From: Pseudobutyrivibrio sp. OR37
GTDB lineage: Bacteria > Bacillota > Clostridia > Lachnospirales > Lachnospiraceae
Direction of reading: 5' to 3'
Length of the DNA: 64,000 nucleotides
NCBI RefSeq assembly: GCF_900113655.1
Contig: NZ_FOQF01000018.1
Span: 1-64,000 of the forward strand
In this document: piece by piece, positions 1-7,333 of the stretch
How positions within the stretch are numbered: position 1 is the stretch's first letter
How the letters are laid out: each line of letters opens with the position of its first letter
Program-made: the position numbers and the translations under genes
Notes under the pieces: generated by a model
The model's database searches: none
Told to the model about the DNA's origin: nothing
Seen by the model: the letters and a program-made list of their open reading frames with translations, nothing else

Positions 1-12
1 GTGTATTGGTGA

Positions 13-275
13 ATCAATCGGTTTGGTAATGCCCATGATCGCGGAGCATCAACAACCTCGCATAAAAGAATTCAGTTAGAGATGATTTGTTGCGACCCAA
101 CTGCCAATGGGAAACCATGAACTCTAACAAACAGCTAGTGGGTTTGAAGTTAACTTCCGTGCCAGGGGAACTGACTATTAATGAAGTAACCATTAAGGCT
201 CAACAAGGAGTGAAAGAACTATTACCTGATTGACTCAAGGTCAATAATATCATGAGCATAACCAAACCGATTGAT
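13..275 (+). ncRNA. Candidate structured non-coding RNA with long closing stem
   Basis: No open reading frame of useful size covers this stretch, yet it is full of complementary segments. Bases 13-38 pair with 250-275 at 24 of 26 positions, forming a closing stem. Inside are a perfect 7-bp helix (75-81 with 122-128) enclosing a hairpin with a GAAA tetraloop (107-118), a 6-bp hairpin (178-183/191-196, loop 7) and a 6-bp hairpin (229-234/240-245, loop 5). This looks like a folded RNA with a multibranched core. I do not recognise the class. RNase P, tmRNA and 6S signatures were looked for and not seen. The raiA motif, a ~200-nt Firmicutes RNA, is the first class to test by size, but I did not match its sequence. 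The strand is assumed from the downstream gene and could be reversed. The RNA may begin left of the window. Confidence 0.6.
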
Positions 276-333
276 GGAGTTGTATAAATGTAAAAACTTA
301 GTAACAAAATATATATTACGAGGAGTATGTTAT

Positions 334-1107
334 ATGGACAATTATGATGCTTTCAAGAAAGAAGTTTATGACTTGACAAAGATTGATTTAAGCTCATACA
401 AGGAAAAGCAGATGCGTCGACGTATCGACTCTTTGGTAACCAAGCATAAATGCAAGGAATACCATGAGTATGTAGGCTTATTAAAGAAGGATAAAGAAGT
501 CTTTGATGAATTTGTAAACTTCCTAACTATTAATGTATCAGAATTTTATCGTAATCCTGAGCAGTGGGAGCTTATGTCTAAGGAATTTATTCCTGAACTT
601 ATGAAGCATTCAGGTCAGAATCTTAAGATTTGGAGTGCTGCTTGCTCTACAGGTGATGAGCCATATTCTCTTGTAATGGCCTTGTCTCAGCATATTCCTT
701 TAAATAAAATTAAGATTTATGCCACTGATATTGATAAACAGGTTATTGCTACTGCAAAGGTAGGCTTATATAACGCTAAAAGCATTGCTGGTGTTCCTGC
801 AGATTTGAAAAAGAAGTTCTTTACTCCTGTGGGAAGCTCTTTCCAGATAAGCGAAGATGTAAAAAAATGTGTTGAATTTAAAGAACACAATCTTTTAAGG
901 GATTCTTATCCTACAAACTATGACATGATAGTTTGTAGAAATGTACTTATTTATTTCACCGATGAAGCTAAGGATGAGGTTTATGCAAAATTTGCAAAAT
1001 CCTTGCGACAGGGCGGAATCCTCTTTATTGGCTCTACCGAGCAGGTTATTAATTATAAGGAGCTTGGTTATAAGAGACGTTATTCCTTCTATTATGAGAA
1101 GGTTTAA
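334..1107 (+). CDS. cheR: CheR-type protein-glutamate O-methyltransferase
   Basis: Transfers methyl groups from S-adenosylmethionine to glutamates of chemoreceptor signalling domains in the cytoplasm. The protein has 257 residues, the normal size for CheR. A helical N-domain carries the MRRRID motif (about residues 30-35). The methyltransferase fold follows, with the SAM loop AACSTGDEPYS at about 105-115, YATDID at about 131, and the CRNVLIYF segment at about 205. The ATG at 334 is chosen because AGGAG lies 8 nt upstream; an in-frame ATG at 271 would run into the closing stem of the upstream RNA candidate. No other chemotaxis gene is nearby, so it acts with partners encoded elsewhere. The 3' end overlaps the convergent exonuclease gene by 4 bp. 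Confidence 0.9.
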   Translation: MDNYDAFKKEVYDLTKIDLSSYKEKQMRRRIDSLVTKHKCKEYHEYVGLLKKDKEVFDEFVNFLTINVSEFYRNPEQWELMSKEFIPELMKHSGQNLKIWSAACSTGDEPYSLVMALSQHIPLNKIKIYATDIDKQVIATAKVGLYNAKSIAGVPADLKKKFFTPVGSSFQISEDVKKCVEFKEHNLLRDSYPTNYDMIVCRNVLIYFTDEAKDEVYAKFAKSLRQGGILFIGSTEQVINYKELGYKRRYSFYYEKV

Positions 1108-2162
1108 TGCTTAAGCATATATCGGCATATTTTAACAAGCAAGGTAGCATTGATGTCTGCTACATCCACGTAGGTTTCCTTTGATTCGAAGGAAGGCTTG
1201 AAGGTGCGAAGGGTACCTATATCGAGTTTTTCAGGAAGGGCAAGGAATTGTCCTTCCTTTTTAACTTTGCAGTCAGCGCGTTTTGCTGGCCTGCGTAACG
1301 CTTTGTCCATACTTTCGCCGATAGCTTTTGGAATAATGATATCCTCGTTTATCAGATAGTAATAATTTTTAAAATCTGGTAGGAAGGTGTAAAGCTGTCC
1401 CTCGAAAAGCTTTAAGGTAACATAGATATGATTATCTTTTACAATATATAATCCATAATCGCGTTGCTTGTTTATCGGCTTAGGAAGAGTTAAATCTATT
1501 TCGATTTCAAATCGAACCTTATCTCCATCGATTTCGTGATTAATATATCGCAAATCTGTAATGAGAAGCTCTGGGTATGCCAGGATATCGGTTATATAAA
1601 TCATGCCCTGAACATCTTCGTAATTATGAAGTAGTATTAGCTGTTTTGCTTCTTCATCGCCTGTTAAAGAATAGTGCTGATATACAGGAATTAGCTCTCC
1701 ACCGTTGTATTTATCGTCACGATGGAGCCCTAAAAACTCTTCAATTGTCTTTTGTTTATAGTTTGGTAGATCAAGCAAGCATCTTGCTTTTGTGGAACGA
1801 AGATACATATCGATGTGATGCTTTGATTTTATTTTGGTGGTAAAGTTATATTTTCTACATCTTTCCACAATAAAAGATTCGTCAAAGCGGGTAGAATTAA
1901 AGCCCAGGAGATTGTCGAAATTCTCCATAACCCTTTCAAATTCTGTAATTATTTCAATTTCTTCAGCTTCATTTTTAGCTAAAAGCTGGGTGATAGTTAC
2001 AGTGGTGCCTTTTCTTGAAGCATATCCTATTAAATATATAAAAGATTTTCTTGGAGAAAGGCCCGTACATTCGATATCGAAGAATAATGTATTTTCATTA
2101 AAATACATTTCATATATACGGTTTGCTTGTTCTAACTCATAATTTTTATAAATGATTTCCAT
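1104..2162 (-). CDS. YprB-like RNase H-fold 3'-5' exonuclease domain protein
   Basis: A 352-residue protein with a DEDD-type nuclease fold. The FFDIECTGL motif at about residues 27-35 carries the first Asp and Glu. GFNSTRFDESF at about 87-97 carries the second Asp, and HNYEDVQGM at about 179-187 carries the last conserved segment. This fits the YprB/RNase_H_2 family of Firmicutes. The substrate is not known; an exonuclease acting on DNA or RNA ends is inferred. The C-terminal ~150 residues resemble the uncharacterised tail found in many family members. The gene is convergent with cheR, and the two stop codons overlap in a shared TTAA. Confidence 0.75.
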   Translation of the reverse strand: MEIIYKNYELEQANRIYEMYFNENTLFFDIECTGLSPRKSFIYLIGYASRKGTTVTITQLLAKNEAEEIEIITEFERVMENFDNLLGFNSTRFDESFIVERCRKYNFTTKIKSKHHIDMYLRSTKARCLLDLPNYKQKTIEEFLGLHRDDKYNGGELIPVYQHYSLTGDEEAKQLILLHNYEDVQGMIYITDILAYPELLITDLRYINHEIDGDKVRFEIEIDLTLPKPINKQRDYGLYIVKDNHIYVTLKLFEGQLYTFLPDFKNYYYLINEDIIIPKAIGESMDKALRRPAKRADCKVKKEGQFLALPEKLDIGTLRTFKPSFESKETYVDVADINATLLVKICRYMLKH

Positions 2163-2278
2163 AACTAACTATTTTCCAATCCTATCTTTTGTCAATTTTA
2201 ACACTAAGTGTAACAGTTTGGTATTCAAAAATATACAAAACAAATGATAAAATTTCTCTATTAGTTATGTATAAATGT

Positions 2279-2316
2279 TATAATTTAATTAAATATACGA
2301 AAAAAGAAAGAGGGGG
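2279..2316 (+). promoter_or_regulatory. Likely -10 element and strong RBS of the rnf operon
   Basis: TATAAT at 2279-2284 lies 40 nt before the rnfC start and a GGGGG Shine-Dalgarno core is at 2312-2316. The -35 region (about 2256-2261) is a poor match, so the promoter is only moderately supported. The divergent yprB-like gene starts at 2162, so this gap must hold the rnf promoter. Confidence 0.4.
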
Positions 2317-2323
2317 TAAAAAA

Positions 2324-3643
2324 ATGAGCCTTAGAACATTTAAAGGTGGTGTACATCCTTATGAAGGCAAAGACCTTACAAAAGATAAGCCAATTAAGGA
2401 ATACTTACCACAGGGCGATTTAGTTTTTCCTCTGTCTCAGCATATCGGCGCACCGGCAGTTGCATGTGTTGCTGTAGGCGACACTGTGCTTAGAGGTCAG
2501 AAGATTGCTGACGCAGGAGGATTCGTTTCTGCTCCAATTTTTTCTAGTGTTTCCGGTACCGTAAAGGCAATCGAACCTAGACGAGTTGCTACTGGAGATA
2601 TGGTCGATTCCATCATAATCGAAAGTGATGGTAAATTCATTGAAACTGGTTTTGAACATTGTGACGATTTCACCAAGCTTTCCAATGAAGATATTCTTAA
2701 GAAGATTCAGGAGGCTGGTGTAGTAGGCATGGGCGGTGCAGGTTTCCCAACTCATGTTAAATTGTCACCTAAGAATCCAGAACAAATTGAATATATCATT
2801 GCTAACTGTGCAGAATGTGAGCCATATCTTACATCTGACTACAGGAGTATGGTTGAAAATCCAGATAAACTCATTCTTGGTATGAAAATTATTCTCAAGC
2901 TTTTCCCTAAAGCCAAGGGCCTTTTAGCTGTTGAGGATAACAAGAGCGATGTTATTACATCTCTCCAAAGACTTACACAAAGTGAGTCTAGAATTGAGGT
3001 TGTGCCACTTCTTACAAAATATCCACAGGGTGGTGAACGTCAGATTATTAAAGCTTGTACGGATCGAGAAATTAATTCCAAGATGCTTCCAGCTGATGTG
3101 GGATGTATCGTTGATAATGTTGCTACCATCAACGCAATCTACACAGCAGTTGTAGAAGGAAAGCCTGTTATGGATCGAATCTTTACAGTTACAGGCGATG
3201 CTGTTATGGAGCCACGCAATTATCGAATTTGCATAGGCACAAGTTGTAAAGAAATTTTAGAAGCAGCTGAGGGATTTGTTAAAGAGCCAGCTAAAATCAT
3301 TTCAGGTGGCCCTATGATGGGATTTGCTGTTATGGATACAGATTTCCCTACAACAAAAACATCAGGAGCAATACTTTGCTTGTCTGAGGATGAGGTTTCT
3401 AAATATGAGACTACAGCTTGCATCAATTGTGGAAGATGCGTAGAAGCTTGCCCAGAGAACCTGATTCCTTCAAGACTTTCTAAATTCTCTGAACATAATG
3501 ACAAAGAACAATTCGAAAAATGGTACGGACTTGAGTGTATTGAATGCGGTAGCTGTAGCTATGCTTGCCCTGCAAGAAAGCCATTGGCTCAGGCAATCAA
3601 GACAATGAAAAAACAAATTCTTGCTGATAAGAGAAAAAAGTAG
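2324..3643 (+). CDS. rnfC: Rnf ion-translocating oxidoreductase subunit C
   Basis: Cytosolic NADH/FMN-binding subunit of the Rnf complex, which exchanges electrons between reduced ferredoxin and NAD+ while moving Na+ or H+. It has 439 residues. The glycine-rich GMGGAGFPTHVK motif at about 133-144 belongs to the NADH/FMN site. Two [4Fe-4S] motifs lie near the C-terminus: CINCGRCVEACP at about 365 and CIECGSCSYACP at about 404. The ATG at 2324 follows a strong GGGGG ribosome site; an upstream in-frame ATG at 2189 has none. First gene of rnfCDGEAB. Confidence 0.95.
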   Translation: MSLRTFKGGVHPYEGKDLTKDKPIKEYLPQGDLVFPLSQHIGAPAVACVAVGDTVLRGQKIADAGGFVSAPIFSSVSGTVKAIEPRRVATGDMVDSIIIESDGKFIETGFEHCDDFTKLSNEDILKKIQEAGVVGMGGAGFPTHVKLSPKNPEQIEYIIANCAECEPYLTSDYRSMVENPDKLILGMKIILKLFPKAKGLLAVEDNKSDVITSLQRLTQSESRIEVVPLLTKYPQGGERQIIKACTDREINSKMLPADVGCIVDNVATINAIYTAVVEGKPVMDRIFTVTGDAVMEPRNYRICIGTSCKEILEAAEGFVKEPAKIISGGPMMGFAVMDTDFPTTKTSGAILCLSEDEVSKYETTACINCGRCVEACPENLIPSRLSKFSEHNDKEQFEKWYGLECIECGSCSYACPARKPLAQAIKTMKKQILADKRKK

Positions 3644-3659
3644 AAAGGAAGGGTAGAAC

Positions 3660-4598
3660 GTGAGTAATTTATTAAAAGTTTCTTCATCTCCACATGTTAG
3701 AGCGAAGGACGATAGCAGTATTATCATGTTATATGTGATAATTGCACTTATGCCAACTACACTTTTTGGCATAATCAATTTTGGAGTTCGCGCATTATTA
3801 CTTGTGTCTGTATGTATCGCTAGCTGTGTTTTATCTGAATTCTTATTTGAAAAGGCTGTTGGAAAGAAGAGTACTATCGGTGATTTAAGCGCCGCTGTTA
3901 CAGGACTTCTTCTTGCACTCAATTTGCCACATACACTTCCTGTTTGGCAGGCAGTTTTAGGTAGCGTTTTCGCTATTGTTGTTGTAAAAATGCTTTTTGG
4001 CGGTTTAGGTCAGAACTTCATGAACCCAGCTCTTGGAGGTCGTGTATTCTTACTTATTTCTTTTGCAGGAACAATGACTCATTTTGAGTATGACGGACTT
4101 GCTGGACCTACTCCACTTGCTTCAATCGGCGGTGGTAACGTTAATACACTTGATATGTTGATTGGACGTACAGCTGGAACAATCGGTGAAACAAGTACAA
4201 TTTGTATTCTAATCGGTGCTATTATCCTTATTTTATTAGGAGTTATCGATTTAGTAATTCCTGGTGTTTACATTCTTACATTCTCCATTTTTGTTATTTT
4301 ATTTGGAGGACATGGATTTGATACATCATTCCTTGTTGCTCACCTTTGTGGTGGTGGATTAATGCTTGGTGCGTTCTTTATGGCAACAGATTATGTAACG
4401 TCACCGATCACACCTCTTGGTAAGGTTATTTTTGGTATCTGCCTTGGTATTTTAACAGGTATCTTTAGATTCTTTGGAAACAGTGCAGAGGGTGTTAGCT
4501 ACGCTATTATTTTCTGTAACCTCTTGGTTCCACTTATCGAAAAGATTACTGTACCTAGAGCCTTCGGAATCTCAAGGGAGGTGAAGTCTAATGAATAA
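3660..4598 (+). CDS. rnfD: Rnf complex subunit D
   Basis: Membrane subunit homologous to NqrB, 312 residues with about ten hydrophobic segments. Family members carry a covalent FMN on the Thr of an (S/T)GAT-like motif. Here the segment reads GLAGPTPLAS with Thr151, so the usual Ala before Thr is Pro. The start is GTG at 3660 with GGAAGGG upstream. The 3' end overlaps rnfG by 8 nt (ATGAATAA), implying translational coupling. Confidence 0.93.
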   Translation: MSNLLKVSSSPHVRAKDDSSIIMLYVIIALMPTTLFGIINFGVRALLLVSVCIASCVLSEFLFEKAVGKKSTIGDLSAAVTGLLLALNLPHTLPVWQAVLGSVFAIVVVKMLFGGLGQNFMNPALGGRVFLLISFAGTMTHFEYDGLAGPTPLASIGGGNVNTLDMLIGRTAGTIGETSTICILIGAIILILLGVIDLVIPGVYILTFSIFVILFGGHGFDTSFLVAHLCGGGLMLGAFFMATDYVTSPITPLGKVIFGICLGILTGIFRFFGNSAEGVSYAIIFCNLLVPLIEKITVPRAFGISREVKSNE

Positions 4599-5214
4599 AC
4601 TAGTAAAAGATGCACTAGTACTTACATGTATTACTCTTATTGCAGGCTTCGCTTTGGGACTTGTTTATGAAATCACAAAGGCTCCAATCGAAAGAGCACA
4701 TCAGGCTGCTATGAAAGAAGCTTATTCTTCAGTTTTTGCTGATGCTGCTTCCTTTGCAGAAATAGAGGATTTTGAATCTTCAGCTGCTACAGACTATGTT
4801 CACGAAGCAGGCTATGGCACAGAAACAATTGATAATTGTGTAGAAGCTATTGATGGTTCAAACAATGTAATTGGTTATGTACTTACAGTTACAACATCAG
4901 CTGGTTATGGCGGAGATATTACATTTTCCGTTGGAATAACAAATGACGGCACAATCAATGGTTATTCAATTACTTCAATTTCTGAGACTGCTGGTCTTGG
5001 TATGAAGGCTAAAGATACAGGTGATGGCACATTTTCTTCTCAGTTTATAGATAGAAAAGCAGAAATATTTACAGTTACAAAGACTGGTGCTTCTTCTTCT
5101 AGTGAAGTAGATGCTATTTCAGCAGCAACTGTAACTTCTCGTGCTATGACAGGTGGAATTAATGCTTGTATCACCTACTTTGAATCTATCGTAGGAGGTG
5201 CTGCAAATGAATAA
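4591..5214 (+). CDS. rnfG: Rnf complex subunit G (FMN-binding)
   Basis: Single-span membrane subunit whose extracytoplasmic FMN_bind domain carries covalently attached FMN. It has 207 residues. A hydrophobic N-terminal helix lies at about 8-28, and SAATVTS at 177-183 provides Thr180 as the predicted flavinylation site. The attaching enzyme ApbE is not encoded in this window. GGGAGG precedes the start. It overlaps both neighbours by 8 nt with the same ATGAATAA sequence. Confidence 0.93.
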   Translation: MNKLVKDALVLTCITLIAGFALGLVYEITKAPIERAHQAAMKEAYSSVFADAASFAEIEDFESSAATDYVHEAGYGTETIDNCVEAIDGSNNVIGYVLTVTTSAGYGGDITFSVGITNDGTINGYSITSISETAGLGMKAKDTGDGTFSSQFIDRKAEIFTVTKTGASSSSEVDAISAATVTSRAMTGGINACITYFESIVGGAANE

Positions 5215-5935
5215 GAACCTAGAAAGAGTATATAATGGACTTTGGAAGGAAAATCCTACCTTTGTATTAATGCTTGGTATGTGTCCAACTCTTGCTGTTA
5301 CCACATCAGCAATTAATGGTATTGGTATGGGACTTTCTACAACTGTAGTTCTTGTTTTATCAAATATGCTTATTTCTGCTCTTAGAAATATCATTCCGGA
5401 TAGAGTAAGAATGCCAGCTTTTATCGTTGTAGTTGCTTCATTCGTTACAATTGTTCAGTTTTTAATGGAAGGTTTTACTCCTTCATTATATGAATCCCTT
5501 GGAATTTATATTCCTCTTATAGTAGTTAACTGTATCATCTTAGGTCGTGCTGAAAGCTACGCAAGCAAGAATCCTGTTATTCCATCTATGTTTGATGGTA
5601 TTGGTATGGGACTTGGTTTCACAATTGGTCTTACACTTATTGGTATAGTTCGTGAAATCCTTGCAAACGGTTCAATATTCGGCGCTACAATCACACCACT
5701 TAACGACTATCACATCACTTTGTTTGGTCTTGCACCTGGTGCTTTCTTAGTACTTGGTTGTTTAGTGGCAATTATGAATGTAGTTCGTCGCAATATGGAA
5801 GCTAAGGGTAAACCGCTTCCAGCAGTTCAGGGATGTCTTGGTGGAGATTGCTCAGGATGTACTTTATCCTCAGCCTGCACTGGAAAGACTTCGACTAATA
5901 AGGCTGATGATAATATAGGAAAGGAGGAGGAATAA
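5207..5935 (+). CDS. rnfE: Rnf complex subunit E with Cys-rich C-terminal tail
   Basis: Integral membrane subunit, paralogous to RnfA, with about six helices. Conserved cysteines in GMCPTLAV (about residue 26) and VVNCIILG (about 108) are those expected to share an intramembrane iron-sulfur centre with RnfA. ATG 5207 is preferred over one 9 nt upstream because AGGAGG lies 8 nt before it. At 242 residues it is longer than the membrane core. The last ~40 residues hold four cysteines in the pattern C-x4-C-x2-C-x5-C followed by a charged end. The function of that tail is unknown. Confidence 0.93.
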   Translation: MNKNLERVYNGLWKENPTFVLMLGMCPTLAVTTSAINGIGMGLSTTVVLVLSNMLISALRNIIPDRVRMPAFIVVVASFVTIVQFLMEGFTPSLYESLGIYIPLIVVNCIILGRAESYASKNPVIPSMFDGIGMGLGFTIGLTLIGIVREILANGSIFGATITPLNDYHITLFGLAPGAFLVLGCLVAIMNVVRRNMEAKGKPLPAVQGCLGGDCSGCTLSSACTGKTSTNKADDNIGKEEE

Positions 5936-6519
5936 TGAGTTACGTTACAGGTCTAATTCTTTTATTAGTAGCTTCGGCTATTGTAAATAATGTTGTTCTT
6001 TCTCAGTTCCTTGGACTTTGCCCATTTCTTGGAGTTTCTAAGAGAGTTGAGACTGCGGCAGGTATGGGTGGAGCAGTAATCTTCGTAATTACTATTGCAT
6101 CCTTTGTAACATCTCTTATTTATAAATTTATTTTAAAGCCTACCGGATTCGAATACATGCAGACAATCGTGTTCATTCTTGTTATTGCTGCACTTGTTCA
6201 GTTCGTAGAGATGTTCCTAAAGAAGAGCGTACCTGCACTTTATAAGTCACTTGGTGTTTACCTTCCACTTATCACAACAAACTGTGCAGTGCTTGGTACA
6301 GCTATCAATAATGTTACTAAAGAATATGACATTCTCGAGTCAGTTATTAATGGTTTTGGTGTAGCTGTTGGTTTTACAATTGCTATCGTTATCATGGCTG
6401 GTATTAGAGAAAAGATTGAATACAACGATTTTCCACAGGCCTTCAAGGGCTCAGCTATCGTTCTTGTTACAGCAGGACTTATGGCTATGGCTTTCATGGG
6501 CTTTGCTGGAGTGATTTAA
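5935..6519 (+). CDS. rnfA: Rnf complex subunit A
   Basis: Integral membrane subunit of 194 residues, the usual length, with six hydrophobic helices. Conserved cysteines occur in LGLCPFLGV (about residue 30) and TTNCAVLG (about 114), the counterparts of those in RnfE. Start and stop codons of rnfE and rnfA share one base (TAATG), after AGGAGGAGG. Confidence 0.95.
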   Translation: MSYVTGLILLLVASAIVNNVVLSQFLGLCPFLGVSKRVETAAGMGGAVIFVITIASFVTSLIYKFILKPTGFEYMQTIVFILVIAALVQFVEMFLKKSVPALYKSLGVYLPLITTNCAVLGTAINNVTKEYDILESVINGFGVAVGFTIAIVIMAGIREKIEYNDFPQAFKGSAIVLVTAGLMAMAFMGFAGVI

Positions 6520-6532
6520 GGAGGGCTGACAA

Positions 6533-7324
6533 ATGAGTATAGCAGGAATTTTACTGGCAGCTGTTATAGTTGGCGCTACCGGTTGTATTATTGGATTTTT
6601 CCTTTGCTTCGCATCTGAGAAGTTTAAGGTAGAGGTTGACCCTAGAGAAGAAGCCATCCTTGGTGTTCTTCCTGGAAATAATTGTGGTGGTTGTGGTTAT
6701 GCTGGATGTTCTGGTTTAGCTGCAGCTATTGCAAAGGGTGAGGCACCTGTTAATCAGTGCCCAGTTGGTGGAGCACCTGTTGCGGCTCAGATTTCTGATA
6801 TTATGGGTGTTGCTGCTGAAGAAGGCGTTCGCAAGGTCGCATTCGTTATGTGTAATGGCACATGTGAAAATGCTAAACAACTTTATGATTACACTGGTGT
6901 TGAGGATTGTCAGGCAATGGCTTATGTTCCTGGCGGCGGTCCTAAGGCTTGTTCTTATGGCTGTATGGGATTCGGGTCATGTGTTAAGACTTGTCCTTTT
7001 GACGCTATTCATATTGTTGATGGTGTGGCTCTTGTTGACAGAGACGCATGTAAGGCTTGTGGTAAATGTGTTGCTGTATGTCCAAATCATCTTATTGAGC
7101 TTATTCCTTACGATTTTGGTCACGCTGTCAGATGCCATAACAATGATAAGGGAAAAGATGTTATGAGTGTTTGTAAGGTCGGCTGTATTGGCTGCCATAA
7201 GTGTGAAAAGGTTTGTGAAAGCGATGCAATCCATGTTGATGGATTCTTTGCCCACATAGATCAAAGTAAGTGTACAAGCTGCGGTAAATGTGCTGAAGCT
7301 TGTCCAAGGAAGATTATTTTGTAA
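6533..7324 (+). CDS. rnfB: Rnf complex subunit B, ferredoxin-type electron entry subunit
   Basis: Accepts electrons from reduced ferredoxin on the cytoplasmic side. It has 263 residues with an N-terminal membrane helix (about 3-25). A CGGCGYAGC-type [4Fe-4S] domain lies at about 47-80. Four further ferredoxin-like cysteine clusters follow at about 143-155, 173-184, 209-223 and 245-256. The number of clusters is typical of clostridial RnfB, which is richer in Fe-S centres than the proteobacterial form. GGAGGG is the ribosome site. Confidence 0.95.
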   Translation: MSIAGILLAAVIVGATGCIIGFFLCFASEKFKVEVDPREEAILGVLPGNNCGGCGYAGCSGLAAAIAKGEAPVNQCPVGGAPVAAQISDIMGVAAEEGVRKVAFVMCNGTCENAKQLYDYTGVEDCQAMAYVPGGGPKACSYGCMGFGSCVKTCPFDAIHIVDGVALVDRDACKACGKCVAVCPNHLIELIPYDFGHAVRCHNNDKGKDVMSVCKVGCIGCHKCEKVCESDAIHVDGFFAHIDQSKCTSCGKCAEACPRKIIL

Positions 7325-7333
7325 GGAGGTAGC

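Noticed and set aside
13-275. Long inverted arms read as a MITE or IS end
   Set aside because: No target-site duplication flanks the arms and several internal helices are present, which fits an RNA fold better. Not fully excluded without homologues.
1-290. Region read as RNase P RNA, tmRNA, 6S RNA, T-box or group I/II intron
   Set aside because: The conserved sequence cores of RNase P and tmRNA, the T-box motif, group I P7 elements and group II domain V were not found, and the fold is not a single rod like 6S RNA.
271-333. N-terminal extension of CheR
   Set aside because: No ribosome site, it runs into the RNA closing stem, and AGGAG sits correctly before ATG 334.
1577-2142. Two + strand frames opposite the exonuclease gene
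   Set aside because: Shadow frames of a gene with clear DEDD motifs; no start signals.
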